Shown here piece after piece: positions 17,187-26,511 of a DNA stretch of 64,000 nucleotides (positions are counted from its first letter, which is position 1; each line of letters begins with the position of its first letter). The stretch comes from Erythrobacter sp. EC-HK427. GTDB lineage: Bacteria; Pseudomonadota; Alphaproteobacteria; Sphingomonadales; Sphingomonadaceae. The notes under the pieces were generated by a model. The model saw only the letters and a list, made by a program, of their open reading frames with translations. It made no database searches and was not told the DNA's origin. Both the position numbers and the translations under genes were made by a program. The stretch lies in contig NZ_LR701479.1 in assembly GCF_902498745.1 (NCBI RefSeq), positions 190,292 through 254,291 on the forward strand. Direction: 5' to 3'.

Positions 17187-18001
17187 GCCACCACCCGCCG
17201 CAGTTCCAGCGGGCCAAAGGCGTCCTCCTGCCTGATTTCCGCCTTGCCCATACGCGCCAGTTCCAGCGCGGCGACAAAGCTTGATGCGAGCGCGCTTTTG
17301 CGCAGGCGCGGTTCGGCATTGGCGGGCAGGAAGCTGCGAAGTTCCATCCAGTCCAGCGTAACGCCGAGCATGGCGGACACGCGCTGGAGCGCCGAATCGA
17401 GCGTCATCACCGGGCGCTCTGCCACCATATGCACCACCGGTTCGGTGCGCAGTTTCACCTGCCCGTAGGCGCGCACAAGGCTGAACCAGTCGCATTGCCA
17501 GGCATTCTTGCGCAGAACTTTGAGCCCCTCGGGCGCGCCGCGCGCAAAGACATCGCGCCCCAGCAAGTCACGCGCCATCAGCCGCGCCCCTGCCTCGCGC
17601 ATCGCCCCCAGCCGTTGCAGCCGCAATTGCAGCCGCAGCGCGAGTTCTTCGGGCGAAGGGTCTTCCTGCTCTTCCTTGGGCAGCAGCATCGCCGATTTGA
17701 GATAAGCAAGCCACGCCGCCATCACGAGGTAATCGGCGGCAATTTCCAGCTTCAGCGCCTCGGCCCGCTCGATATAGAGGATATACTGGTCAACCAGCGC
17801 GAGAATGCTGATCGCCTTGAGATCGACCTTCTGCCGCCGCGCCAGATCGAGCAGCAGATCGAGCGGCCCCTCCCACCCGTCGAGTTCGAGATAGAGCGCG
17901 TTCGAATCGTCCGCAGAAGGTGCAGCGATGCCGCGCCATTCATCGGCGACCGTTCCCTCGCTTGGCGCAGCCATCCGCAGGATGAGGTCTTCCTCACTCA
18001 C
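17183..18001 (-). CDS. scpA: Segregation and condensation protein A (kleisin)
   Basis: The protein has 272 residues. The ScpA N-terminal domain is clear: LDGWEGPLDLLLDLARRQKVD, IERAEALKLEIAADYLVMAA and LKSAMLLP. The C-terminal winged helix (SSFVAALELARMGKAEIRQ) ends the protein. GTG 18001 overlaps the nagZ stop as GTGA. An internal ATG at 17974 is a second candidate start. ScpA bridges the SMC heads with ScpB. The nagZ-scpA-scpB coupling is common in alphaproteobacteria. Confidence 0.93.
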   Translation of the reverse strand: MSEEDLILRMAAPSEGTVADEWRGIAAPSADDSNALYLELDGWEGPLDLLLDLARRQKVDLKAISILALVDQYILYIERAEALKLEIAADYLVMAAWLAYLKSAMLLPKEEQEDPSPEELALRLQLRLQRLGAMREAGARLMARDLLGRDVFARGAPEGLKVLRKNAWQCDWFSLVRAYGQVKLRTEPVVHMVAERPVMTLDSALQRVSAMLGVTLDWMELRSFLPANAEPRLRKSALASSFVAALELARMGKAEIRQEDAFGPLELRRVVA

Positions 18002-19017
18002 GCTTCGGCCCCGACCAGCTTCAACAACGCGTCGCGGGTGCGGAGGAGTTCTTCGCGCGGCGTGGTGTCCGCAATCACGCCGACACTCTCCAGCGCGCGC
18101 TCCAGCCGTTTGGCGGTGGTATCGGACATCGCCGGAAGCGCCGCCACGATGCCCGCCATGTCGTCGATTTTCGCCCAGCAATTGAGCACGATATCGCAGC
18201 CCGCCGCCACCGCCGCTGCCGCGCGCTGCGGAATGGTACCGTCGAGCGCTTCCATATCGATATCATCGGTCAGCAGCAGGCCATCAAAGCCGATACGTTG
18301 GCGGATGATTCGCCCGATCACCTTTTCCGACAAAGTCGCGGGACGATCCGCATCCCACGCGGTGAAGCGGATATGCGCGCTCATCGCCATGGGTGCATCG
18401 GTCAACTGGGCGAAGGGAGCGATATCGGTGGCGAGTTCCGCGTCGGAGGCGGTGACGACGGGCAAATCCTTGTGGCTGTCCACCAGCGCGCGGCCGTGGC
18501 CGGGCATATGCTTGATGCAGCCCGCCACTCCGCCGCGCTTCAGCCCGTCGAGCACGGCGCGGCCCAAAGCGGCGACCTGCATCGGTTCGCTGCCCAAAGC
18601 GCGATCACCAATCACATCATGCGCGCCTGCCTGCCGCACGTCGAGCAGCGGGAGGTAATCGACCGTGATGCCGCATTCCTGCAAATCCAGCGCAAGCAGC
18701 TGAGCATTTGCCCGCGCCGCCTGGATCGCGCTGGCCGGAGCCATGCCGTAAAGCTGCGCGAACACGCCTTGCGGCGGGTATTTGTCCCACACGGGCGGCT
18801 TCATGCGGGTGACGCGCCCGCCTTCCTGATCGATGCTGATAAGCAGATTCTCGCGCCCGTGCAGGCTTCGCAGATCATCGGTCAGCGCCCGCAACTGCTC
18901 GCGATCCTCGCAATTGCGCGCGAACAGGATGTAGCCTGCCGGATCCGCCTCCGTGAAGAAAGCGCGTTCATCATCGGTCAGGGTGAGACCGGACAGGCCG
19001 AAAATCGCGGGTGTCAT
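17998..19017 (-). CDS. nagZ: Beta-N-acetylhexosaminidase (cell-wall recycling)
   Basis: The 339-residue protein is a glycoside hydrolase family 3 enzyme. The NagZ signature KHMPGHG with the downstream acid/base His-Asp pair (DSHKDLPVV) and the catalytic-nucleophile region LLTDDIDMEAL are visible. It removes N-acetylglucosamine from anhydromuropeptides in the cytoplasm during peptidoglycan recycling; no signal peptide is present. It lies in the argS-SPOR-nagZ-scpAB run and overlaps scpA. Confidence 0.92.
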   Translation of the reverse strand: MTPAIFGLSGLTLTDDERAFFTEADPAGYILFARNCEDREQLRALTDDLRSLHGRENLLISIDQEGGRVTRMKPPVWDKYPPQGVFAQLYGMAPASAIQAARANAQLLALDLQECGITVDYLPLLDVRQAGAHDVIGDRALGSEPMQVAALGRAVLDGLKRGGVAGCIKHMPGHGRALVDSHKDLPVVTASDAELATDIAPFAQLTDAPMAMSAHIRFTAWDADRPATLSEKVIGRIIRQRIGFDGLLLTDDIDMEALDGTIPQRAAAAVAAGCDIVLNCWAKIDDMAGIVAALPAMSDTTAKRLERALESVGVIADTTPREELLRTRDALLKLVGAEA

Positions 19018-19102
19018 CGCCAGTATCTACGCCCGAATTCGCCGCATCACGCAAGCATTTACGGATAGCGGGCGGGGGAAAAGACCGGCAAAACCGGCCC
19101 TG

Positions 19103-19843
19103 CTAGCGGATGTAACAGTCCCCGCCACCATTGCGGATCGCGCGGCAGGTGGCATCGGCAGTGGCGCGGTCTCCCGCGATGGCTTGCAAGCGATAAACCC
19201 GCGCACCGTTCACATCGCCTTCCACCACGCGATACCGCATTCCGGAAAGCACGCTGAACCGGCCCGTGGCGCTGCGCCAAGCCGCTTCGGCGTCGGCCTG
19301 ACTGCCAAACGCACCGATCTGGACATAGACATTGCTGCCGCTGGTTGCCGCAGGCGTTGCAGCGGCCCCGCCAGCAGCGCCGGAAGCGTCGTCACCCGAT
19401 TGATCGACATCGATGGTCGGACGCGGGCTGTCGCCGCCGTCCTCGCCTGCCACACGACCGCGATCCTGCTCACCCTCGGCAACCTGGAACGCCTGGCTGC
19501 CGGTCCCTTCGACCTCGGCATCAGCGCCTTCCTCGGGCCGGACCTTGTAGGCCCCTTCGGGCGCTTCGATGGTCGAGCCATCGGGCACCATTTCGGGGTC
19601 GGGACGATCCTTGGTGAGCCACCACAGGCCGTAAAGCAGCGCCGCGATGGCAGCGAGGCCGATCAGCGTGATCCAGATCAGGCGGAAATCGAACCCGCCT
19701 TCTTCCTCATACTCGTCGGCTTCCAGCCACGGCAAATCTTCGTCTTCGTCGGTAAGGTCGAGCTGCTCTTCCTCCTCCCACGTCGCTTCGATTTCGCCGT
19801 CCTGGTATTCCAGGTCCTCGTCCCGATCGCCCGGATTATTCAT
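19103..19843 (-). CDS. SPOR-domain membrane protein
   Basis: The 246-residue protein has an acidic cytoplasmic N-terminus of about 55 residues and one membrane helix (IWITLIGLAAIAALLYGLWWL). A variable Asp/Glu/Gly-rich periplasmic linker follows, with a C-terminal SPOR domain (about 170-246, starting VYVQIGAFGSQADAEAAW). SPOR domains bind denuded glycan strands at the division septum, so a cell-division or envelope role is likely. It starts three bases after argS, the conserved neighbour in this group. Two cysteines near the C-terminus may form a disulfide. Confidence 0.9.
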   Translation of the reverse strand: MNNPGDRDEDLEYQDGEIEATWEEEEQLDLTDEDEDLPWLEADEYEEEGGFDFRLIWITLIGLAAIAALLYGLWWLTKDRPDPEMVPDGSTIEAPEGAYKVRPEEGADAEVEGTGSQAFQVAEGEQDRGRVAGEDGGDSPRPTIDVDQSGDDASGAAGGAAATPAATSGSNVYVQIGAFGSQADAEAAWRSATGRFSVLSGMRYRVVEGDVNGARVYRLQAIAGDRATADATCRAIRNGGGDCYIR

Positions 19844-19846
19844 CGC

Positions 19847-21595
19847 TCACAACTCCTCGACCGCTTCGACCCCCAAAATGGCCAAGCCGTTTCGTACTAT
19901 CTGCCCGATTTGGGACGCGAGAAAAAGCCTTGCCGCCGATACATCCGCTTTATGTTCCAGTATGAACCGCTTTTCCGGATTGTCATTCCCCAGATTCCAG
20001 AAGGCGTGGAACGCGGCGGCCAGATCGTAGAGGTAAAACGCAATGCGATGCGGCTCCCGCGCGCGCGCTGCCGCCTCGACTTCGCGGGGGAATTGCGCGG
20101 CTTGCTTGACCAGCGCGAGATCGGCTTCGGTCAGCAAATCCAGATGCGTATCTGACGGGGTAATCCCCGCTTCCGCCGCCTTCCGCAGCGTCGAGCAGAT
20201 ACGCGCATGGGCATATTGCACATAGAAGACCGGATTGTCTTTCGAGGCTTCCACCACTTTGGCAAAGTCGAAATCCATCTGCGCTTCGGGCTTGCGGGTG
20301 AGCATGGTGAAGCGCACCACATCCTTGCCCACTTCCTCCACCATGTCGGCGATGGTGATAAAGTTGCCCGAACGCTTGGACATTTTCGCCGGCTCGCCAT
20401 CGCGCAGAAGCTGCACCATCTGCACCAGCTTCACATCGAAGGGGGTAACATCACCATTGCCAGCCGACAGCGCGGCGACCGCCGCCTTGATCCGCTTGAC
20501 CGTGCCCGCGTGGTCAGCGCCCCAAACGTCAATCAGCGCATCGGCGGTTTCGGCCTTCTGCATATGATAGGCGAGGTCGGCCCCGAAATAGGTCCACTTG
20601 CCGTCGGACTTCCTGATCGGGCGATCCTGATCGTCGCCAAATTGAGTCGAACGGAACAGCGGCAGCTCGACCGGTTCCCAGTCTTCGGGGGGCGCCTTGC
20701 CCTTGGGTGCTTCCAGCACGCCATCATAGACCAGATCCTGCGCCCGCAGCCACGCTTCGGCAGCTTCGGGCTTGCCCGCCGCTTGCAGCGCCGCTTCGGA
20801 CGAGAACACATCATGCTTGATGCCGAGCTGCGCCAGATCGGATTTGATCACCGCCATCATCCGCTCGACCGCGAAGGCGCGGAAAACCGCCAGCCACTCG
20901 GCTTCGTCAGCGCGCTGGTAACGGTCGCCGAATTCCTGCGCCGCCGCTTCGCCAACGGGGATCAGATAGGCGCCGGGATAAAACCCTTCCGGAATCTCGC
21001 CAATGTCCTCGCCCAGCGCCTCGCGGTAACGCAAATGCGCCGAACGGGCGAGCGTATCGACCTGCCCGCCTGCATCATTGACGTAATATTCGCGGATGAC
21101 CTTGTGCCCGGCAAATTCGAGCAGGCTCGCCAGCGCGTCACCCACCACCGCGCCGCGGCAATGGCCCATATGCATCGGGCCGGTCGGATTGGCGGAGACA
21201 TATTCGACATTCACCGTGGTGCCCGCGCCCATGTCCGACTTGCCGTAGCTATCGCCCAGCGCGGCAATCGCGGCGATTTCTTCGCGCCACACGGCAGGTG
21301 CAAGGCGCAGATTGATGAAGCCCGGCCCGGCAATCTCCGCGCTTTCGATCAGCGGATCGCGGGTGAGATGGTCGACGATTTTCTCCGCCAGCGCGCGCGG
21401 ATTGGTGGCGGCGTGCTTCGCCAGCACCATCGCGGCATTGGTCGCCAGATCGCCATGCGCGGCATCACGCGGCGGCTCCACGCTGACATTGCCGCGCGGG
21501 CTGCCTGCGGGAAGCACGGCTTCGGCTTCCAGCGTGGCAAGGATGGCATCGATTTTGGCCGCGAAGGCGACATACAAGGTTTGTGAAGTGGTCAT
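19847..21595 (-). CDS. argS: Arginyl-tRNA synthetase
   Basis: This protein has about 582 residues. The class I signature is ANPTGPMHMGHCRGA (HIGH as HMGH), and AKMSKRSGNFITIAD gives the KMSKS loop. The C-terminal anticodon-binding helix bundle (DLAAAFHAFWNLGND) completes the protein. It attaches arginine to tRNA-Arg. I choose the ATG at 21595; an upstream in-frame TTG would add 12 unconvincing residues. It is the first gene of the run argS-SPOR-nagZ-scpAB-tatABC. Confidence 0.96.
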   Translation of the reverse strand: MTTSQTLYVAFAAKIDAILATLEAEAVLPAGSPRGNVSVEPPRDAAHGDLATNAAMVLAKHAATNPRALAEKIVDHLTRDPLIESAEIAGPGFINLRLAPAVWREEIAAIAALGDSYGKSDMGAGTTVNVEYVSANPTGPMHMGHCRGAVVGDALASLLEFAGHKVIREYYVNDAGGQVDTLARSAHLRYREALGEDIGEIPEGFYPGAYLIPVGEAAAQEFGDRYQRADEAEWLAVFRAFAVERMMAVIKSDLAQLGIKHDVFSSEAALQAAGKPEAAEAWLRAQDLVYDGVLEAPKGKAPPEDWEPVELPLFRSTQFGDDQDRPIRKSDGKWTYFGADLAYHMQKAETADALIDVWGADHAGTVKRIKAAVAALSAGNGDVTPFDVKLVQMVQLLRDGEPAKMSKRSGNFITIADMVEEVGKDVVRFTMLTRKPEAQMDFDFAKVVEASKDNPVFYVQYAHARICSTLRKAAEAGITPSDTHLDLLTEADLALVKQAAQFPREVEAAARAREPHRIAFYLYDLAAAFHAFWNLGNDNPEKRFILEHKADVSAARLFLASQIGQIVRNGLAILGVEAVEEL

Positions 21596-21721
21596 GGGGA
21601 GCGCCGTTAGCGTGTTTGCATCCGGAGGCAAAGAAATCGCTGACTTATCTGGCGAATGATCTAGGATCGCACAGAGCGGGTTTGGCTATCGATAACCTGC
21701 GTCTAAAAAGGGGGATTTTCT

Positions 21722-21940
21722 ATGCTTCGTATTCTCAAACCATTCGCCATCGGCTTGGTCGGCGGATTTGTCGGCCTCGGCGCGGCGAGCGTTGCGGCCG
21801 GTCCGGCAGAGTTTTCCTCTGGAGAGAGCATCCTCAACATTGGTGAGAACGAATATCTCCACGCGTCCGATGGCCGCATTCGTTATTGCTCCCTGTCCGG
21901 CAGCTACACTGTCCGAATAAATTGCACCGAATGGGTTTAA
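21722..21940 (+). CDS. Small exported protein with two C-terminal cysteines
   Basis: The 72-residue protein has a signal peptide-like N-terminus (LKPFAIGLVGGFVGLGAASVAAG). The mature part of about 45 residues is polar and ends RYCSLSGSYTVRINCTEWV. The two cysteines, 12 residues apart, could form a disulfide in the periplasm. GGGGG lies about seven bases before the ATG. It is flanked by argS and a lipoprotein on the other strand, so it is a lone gene. No family is recognised. The ORF is short, but the signal peptide supports it. Confidence 0.55.
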   Translation: MLRILKPFAIGLVGGFVGLGAASVAAGPAEFSSGESILNIGENEYLHASDGRIRYCSLSGSYTVRINCTEWV

Positions 21941-21946
21941 CGCTAC

Positions 21947-22597
21947 CTATCGCGTGACGTTGTAGGCTAGCTGCTCTTCGGTCAGCTGGAAGCCGATCAG
22001 CAGTTCGAACGTGGCGCGCGCCACGGCGGCGCGGACATCGGGTTCGGACAGCGGATCAACCGCGGCGGACTGGTCGCCCGCGCGTCGTCGACGCGTGATG
22101 CGTTCGCGGATATCCTCGGGCAAAGTAGCCTCGGCACGGCTGACATAGCTTTCTGCCGCGCCGCTGGCCTGCGCGCGTTCCTGCCCGTCAGCAAAGGTCA
22201 GCGTCACCGTGCCCACGCGCTTCGCCACCACCGAGGTGCCGCCGCGCATCACGGTGGAGAAATAGGGCAGTTCCACAGTCCGCGCGCCGCGCGTGTCGCG
22301 CCGCATCGCCACCACATTGAACGTAGCGCTCGTATACACCAGATCACCCTGATCGTTGCAAGTGGAGCGGACATTGGTGATCGCCGCAGACACATCCAGC
22401 GCATCCGCCGTGCGCGCGCCTTCGCGGCTGAACAGCGTCACATCACCGGTATAATCGGGCACGCCCACTGCCGGGCAGACCGAACGCAGCGCGGTGATGC
22501 CGACGCCCTGATCGACAACAAGCTCGCCATCCGAAGCACAGCCCGCGAGCAAAGTGGCGGAAGCGGCGAGAGCAAAACAGGCGGATCGAAACTGCAT
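21947..22597 (-). CDS. Putative outer-membrane lipoprotein
   Basis: This protein has about 216 residues and starts at ATG 22597. Its lipoprotein signal peptide has the lipobox LLAGC around residue 19. The mature part is beta-rich, with three further cysteines (RSVCPAVG, RSTCNDQG), and ends with a helical, Arg-rich segment (DIRERITRRRRAGD). Sorting is probably to the outer membrane, since Ala and Ser follow the lipid-carrying Cys. The overall pattern resembles uncharacterised sphingomonad lipoproteins. No enzymatic motif is seen. It is divergent from ispH. Confidence 0.75.
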   Translation of the reverse strand: MQFRSACFALAASATLLAGCASDGELVVDQGVGITALRSVCPAVGVPDYTGDVTLFSREGARTADALDVSAAITNVRSTCNDQGDLVYTSATFNVVAMRRDTRGARTVELPYFSTVMRGGTSVVAKRVGTVTLTFADGQERAQASGAAESYVSRAEATLPEDIRERITRRRRAGDQSAAVDPLSEPDVRAAVARATFELLIGFQLTEEQLAYNVTR

Positions 22598-22695
22598 AAA
22601 CGTCCTTGATACTGGCACAGGAATGGCGACATGAACGCCAGAGACCTTTGCAAGCCCCCTAGCCCTTTCACCAGAGCCCGACAACCGCTAGAGCC

Positions 22696-23676
22696 ATGAC
22701 TATGAACGCCCCCTTTCAGGAATCGCCCGTGAATGGCGAGAAATTGCCGCTCAAAGTGCTGATCGCCGCCCCGCGCGGCTTCTGCGCCGGTGTCGATCGC
22801 GCCATCGACATTGTCGAAAAGAGCATCGAGCGCTTTGGCGCACCGGTCTATGTGCGGCACGAAATCGTCCACAACCGCTTTGTGGTGGAAGGCCTGCGCG
22901 AAAAGGGCGCGATCTTTGTCGAGGAACTGGACGAAGTGCCCGACGATGCGCCGGTGGTGTTCAGCGCGCACGGCGTGCCCAAATCGGTGCCTGCAGAGGC
23001 CGAGCGGCGCAAGATGGTCTATCTCGATGCGACCTGCCCGCTGGTGTCCAAAGTCCACCGTCAGGCAGAACGGCAGATCGAAAAGGGCCAGCACATCATT
23101 TTCATCGGTCATGCCGGCCATCCCGAAGTGATCGGCACGATGGGGCAAGTGCCCGAAGGCCGGATGACACTAGTCGAAACCATCGAAGATGTGGGCAAGC
23201 TGACCTTCTCGCAGGAAGACAGCCTCTCTTTCCTTACCCAGACCACGCTGTCGGTGGACGATACCGCCGAAATCGTTGCGGCCCTGATGGCGCGTTATCC
23301 ACAAATCGTCGCGCCCAAGGCAGAGGATATTTGCTACGCCACCTCGAACCGTCAGGAAGCGGTGAAGGCGATGGCCGATTCCTGCGATCTGCTGCTGGTG
23401 ATCGGCGCGCCCAATTCCTCCAACTCGCTGCGGCTGGTTGAAGTGGCGGAGCGGCTGGGCACAACCTCCTATCTGATCCAGCGCGCGGACGAGATCGATC
23501 CGGCATGGCTCGACGGAATCGGCACCATCGGCGTCACCGCGGGCGCCTCCGCTCCCGAAGTGCTGGTGCGCGAAGTGGTGGCGAGGCTCGCTGAATGGCG
23601 CGCTATCGAAGAGCAGGAGGTCAAGACGACCGAAGAAAAGATGACCTTCAAGCTCCCCCGCGAACTGACCGACTAA
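22696..23676 (+). CDS. ispH: 4-hydroxy-3-methylbut-2-enyl diphosphate reductase
   Basis: The 326-residue protein carries the three IspH cluster cysteines in order: [27 protein letters not shown] and [14 protein letters not shown]. It also has [13 protein letters not shown] and [10 protein letters not shown]-like [11 protein letters not shown]. IspH is the last enzyme of the MEP pathway and makes IPP and DMAPP using a 4Fe-4S centre. It starts an operon with thrB and rnhA, a gene order shared by many alphaproteobacteria. The ATG at 22696 was chosen as given; a nearby ATG at 22702 would shorten it by two residues. Confidence 0.96.
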   Translation: MTMNAPFQESPVNGEKLPLKVLIAAPRGFCAGVDRAIDIVEKSIERFGAPVYVRHEIVHNRFVVEGLREKGAIFVEELDEVPDDAPVVFSAHGVPKSVPAEAERRKMVYLDATCPLVSKVHRQAERQIEKGQHIIFIGHAGHPEVIGTMGQVPEGRMTLVETIEDVGKLTFSQEDSLSFLTQTTLSVDDTAEIVAALMARYPQIVAPKAEDICYATSNRQEAVKAMADSCDLLLVIGAPNSSNSLRLVEVAERLGTTSYLIQRADEIDPAWLDGIGTIGVTAGASAPEVLVREVVARLAEWRAIEEQEVKTTEEKMTFKLPRELTD

Positions 23677-23686
23677 CGCGGCATCG

Positions 23687-24658
23687 ATGGCCGTTTACAC
23701 CCAGCTTTCCGCCGAGAGCCTGGCCCAACTGATTGCCTGCTATGACGTGGGCGAGCTCGTTTCGGCCAAGGGCATTGCCGAGGGCGTCTCCAATTCCAAC
23801 TGGCTGATCGAAACCAGCGGCAGCGCGGCCAATGGCGCGCGCTTTATCCTCACCATGTATGAACGGCGGATCGACATCGGCGAACTGCCCTTCTTCCTCG
23901 GCCTGCTCGATCATCTGGCGGCCAAAAGCGCGCCGGTGCCGCGCACGATTCACGACCGCGAAGGCCATGCCTCGCGCAACATTGACGGCAAGGCGGTGGC
24001 GCTGATCGAATTTCTCCCCGGCATCTCGGTCGATCATCCGACTGTTGCACAAGCGCAGAGCGTGGGCGTGGCGCTTGCTGAGATGCATCTGGCGGCGCTG
24101 GATTATCCCGCCAACCGCGTGAATGATCTTGGCCCCCGAGCCTCGGCGCAGGTGCTGGCAGACTGCGGCGCGGCGGCGCTGGCGGAAATCGATGCGGACT
24201 TGCCGGACTCGATAGATATCTCCCGTCAAATTGCGGATGTTTGGCCGGAAACTTTGCCGTGTTCGGTGATCCATTCCGACCTGTTTCCCGACAATGTGCT
24301 GATGCGGGGGAACAGGGTGAGCGCGCTTATCGACTTCTATTTCGCCTGCAATGACGCAATGGCCTATGATCTTGCGGTGACCCATGCGGCATGGAGTTTT
24401 ACCAAGGATGGCAATAGCTTCCGCCCCGAAATCGGACAGGCGCTGATCTCCGGATACCAGTCGGTGCGCCCGCTGCTACAGGCCGAGGCCGAAGCCTTGC
24501 CGGTGTTGGCGCAGGGTGCGTGTATGCGCTTTGTCTCCAGCCGCGCGCAGGACTGGATCGATACGCCCGCCGATGCCTTGGTGACGCGCAAGGATCCGAT
24601 GGATTTTATGCGCCGCTGTGCATTCTACCGGCGCGAAGGAAGGGGTGCCTTCGGGTGA
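23687..24658 (+). CDS. thrB: Homoserine kinase, APH-fold type
   Basis: The 323-residue protein has the aminoglycoside-phosphotransferase fold of the alphaproteobacterial homoserine kinase. The catalytic loop is [13 protein letters not shown] and the metal-binding Asp is in [23 protein letters not shown] forms the nucleotide region. It phosphorylates homoserine on the way to threonine. It follows ispH by 10 bases, and its TGA overlaps the GTG start of rnhA. Confidence 0.93.
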   Translation: MAVYTQLSAESLAQLIACYDVGELVSAKGIAEGVSNSNWLIETSGSAANGARFILTMYERRIDIGELPFFLGLLDHLAAKSAPVPRTIHDREGHASRNIDGKAVALIEFLPGISVDHPTVAQAQSVGVALAEMHLAALDYPANRVNDLGPRASAQVLADCGAAALAEIDADLPDSIDISRQIADVWPETLPCSVIHSDLFPDNVLMRGNRVSALIDFYFACNDAMAYDLAVTHAAWSFTKDGNSFRPEIGQALISGYQSVRPLLQAEAEALPVLAQGACMRFVSSRAQDWIDTPADALVTRKDPMDFMRRCAFYRREGRGAFG

Positions 24659-25095
24659 AGCGGGTCGAGATTTTCACCGATGGTGCCTGCAAAGGCAATC
24701 CCGGCCCCGGCGGCTGGGGCGCGCTGCTGCGCATGGGTCGGCACGAGAAAGAGCTATCGGGCAACGAGGCGGAAACCACCAACAACCGCATGGAAATGAC
24801 CGCCGCGATCCGTGCATTGGGCGCGCTGATCGAGCCCTGCGAAGTGACGCTCTATACCGACAGCAAATATCTGATCGATGGCATCACCAAATGGGTGCAC
24901 GGCTGGAAGAAGAACGGCTGGGTCAATGCCAGCAAGAAGCCGGTGCGCAATGCCGATTTGTGGCATGATCTGATCGAAGTGGCGGGCGGCCACACCATCC
25001 ATTGGCAATGGGTGAAGGGCCATAGCGGCCACCCCGAAAACGACCGCGTGGACAAGCTCGCCAGCGATGCCGCCGAGGCGGTGGCCGCAAGCTGA
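24655..25095 (+). CDS. rnhA: Ribonuclease HI
   Basis: The protein has 146 residues with GTG start 24655 overlapping the thrB stop. The catalytic carboxylates align with the E. coli enzyme: D9 ([14 protein letters not shown]), E47 (NNRMEM), D69 ([10 protein letters not shown]) and the last Asp in NDRVDKLA near residue 134. It degrades RNA in RNA-DNA hybrids. The basic handle ([16 protein letters not shown]) is intact. A strong terminator follows. Confidence 0.96.
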   Translation: MKRVEIFTDGACKGNPGPGGWGALLRMGRHEKELSGNEAETTNNRMEMTAAIRALGALIEPCEVTLYTDSKYLIDGITKWVHGWKKNGWVNASKKPVRNADLWHDLIEVAGGHTIHWQWVKGHSGHPENDRVDKLASDAAEAVAAS

Positions 25096-25115
25096 TACGA
25101 ACAGCGGTTGACACG

Positions 25116-25149
25116 AAAAAGGGCCAGTCCTTCGCGGACCGGCCCTTTT
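25116..25149 (+). terminator. Bidirectional rho-independent terminator
   Basis: The AAAAAGGGCC..GTCC arm pairs with GGAC..GGCCCTTTT across a TTCG loop (25131-25134), with one mismatch. It ends the ispH-thrB-rnhA unit and, read on the minus strand, also ends the DUF1508 gene at 25171. Confidence 0.85.
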
Positions 25150-25170
25150 GTTTTGCAGAGTTAGGCCTGC

Positions 25171-25347
25171 TTAGCTCTCATCCACCACATCGGCGCCCGG
25201 GCCGTTCTTCTTGATCGATTCGATGGCATTCTTTGCGCTCGCCTTCGAGGCGTAGCCCTCGGTCGAGAACATGATCTCGTCATTATACTTGAAGCGCACG
25301 CGAAACTCGCCTGCCTTGTCCTTGTAGATCTGGAAATGGTGAGCCAT
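25171..25347 (-). CDS. DUF1508 (YegP-like) small protein
   Basis: This 58-residue protein starts MAHHFQIYKDKAGEFRVRF and contains SKASAKNAIESIKKNG, the single-repeat signature of DUF1508 proteins such as YegP. The fold is a small alpha/beta domain. The function in bacteria is not settled, though a stress link has been suggested for the family. I choose the ATG at 25347, preceded by AGGAGG-like bases; an upstream start would add an unrelated leader. It is monocistronic, with the shared terminator downstream. Confidence 0.85.
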   Translation of the reverse strand: MAHHFQIYKDKAGEFRVRFKYNDEIMFSTEGYASKASAKNAIESIKKNGPGADVVDES

Positions 25348-25404
25348 CGAAAGCGTCCTCCTTGGTGTGGTCTGCGGTTTACATACCAAACATCGCCCGC
25401 TTGG

Positions 25405-26511
25405 CTAGACCATGACGGGGGCAAAGCGGGCGGGGGTGTATAATTTTACATCAAGCTCCGCAGTCATGCCGTGGCGCGGGGTATGGGTGAGCAATTGCGC
25501 CGCGAGCCGCGCTGCCGCGGGCGCGGTCTGGATGCCGTAACCGCCTTGCCCCGCGAACCAGAAAAAGCCGGTCACCTCCGCATCATAGCCGTAAACCGGC
25601 AGCCGGTCGGGCGCGAAGCTGCGCAGCCCGGCCCATTTGCGCTCCACCGCCGCGATCCGCCAGTCCACCACTTGCTCGAACCGGTCGATGGCGAGAGCGA
25701 TGTCGAGTTCCTCCGGCGCGGCGTCGCACGGCTCTGACGGGGTCTCGTCATGCGGGCTGAGCCATAGCTTGCCGTGTTCGGGCCGGAAGTAGAACGCGCC
25801 CTCCAGATCGATCACCAGTGGCAGTTCGGCGGGCGCGGGCGGATCGGTGCGCAATTGCGCCACGGTGCGACGATAGGGGGTAATGCCTAGCGGCGCGACA
25901 CCGCAGGCACTCGCCACCGGATCGGCCCACGCGCCTGCTGCGTTGACGACCACATCCGCGCGGACTTCACCCGCCGCACCGAAATGAAGCCGCCATGCGT
26001 CGCCCTCGCGCTCCGCCGCTTCGAGCCGGTGCCGCACCCGCAGTTCTGCCCCGCCGCGCTTGGCGAGAGCGAGATAATGCTGGTGCAAGCCGCCCACATC
26101 GATGTCGGCGCAATTGGGCTGGAGCAGCGCCTGCGTCCATTCCCCGCGCACGCCAGGGAGCCTTGCTTCGAGCTGCGCCCGGCCCAGCGGCTGGATCGTC
26201 ACCCCGGCATCGCGGAACTGGTGCATGAAGGCGGCAAGCGCCGCCTCCTGCCCTTCGCGCGCAATATAAAGGCCCGCGCGCGGCGTCAGGAAACCACCAT
26301 CGCGCAGATAATCGCCCGAAGCGAGCGTCAGCGGCACCACGTCGGGCCCGCCATAACATTCCTCGCGAAAGGCGGCGGAACGGCCGGTGGTGTGGTAGCC
26401 GGGCATATCCTCCGCCTCGGCCAGCAGCACGGAAAGATGCGGCGCGATTTCGGCAGCGATACTCGCGCCTGCGATGCCTGCGCCGATTACAACAACGTCA
26501 AAGCGGTTCAT
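25405..26511 (-). CDS. FAD-dependent amino-acid oxidase/dehydrogenase (DAO family)
   Basis: The 368-residue protein has the FAD-binding VVVIGAGIAGASIAAEI at the N-terminus and ends with the DAO-family glycine-rich GFFWFAGQGGYGIQTAPAAARLAAQ. The middle part carries HTTGRSAAFREECYG. It should oxidise an amine or D-amino acid with FAD. The exact substrate is not readable; glycine oxidase/DadA-like is the best label. The ATG overlaps the alpha/beta-hydrolase stop by one base, so the two genes are coupled. Confidence 0.85.
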   Translation of the reverse strand: MNRFDVVVIGAGIAGASIAAEIAPHLSVLLAEAEDMPGYHTTGRSAAFREECYGGPDVVPLTLASGDYLRDGGFLTPRAGLYIAREGQEAALAAFMHQFRDAGVTIQPLGRAQLEARLPGVRGEWTQALLQPNCADIDVGGLHQHYLALAKRGGAELRVRHRLEAAEREGDAWRLHFGAAGEVRADVVVNAAGAWADPVASACGVAPLGITPYRRTVAQLRTDPPAPAELPLVIDLEGAFYFRPEHGKLWLSPHDETPSEPCDAAPEELDIALAIDRFEQVVDWRIAAVERKWAGLRSFAPDRLPVYGYDAEVTGFFWFAGQGGYGIQTAPAAARLAAQLLTHTPRHGMTAELDVKLYTPARFAPVMV

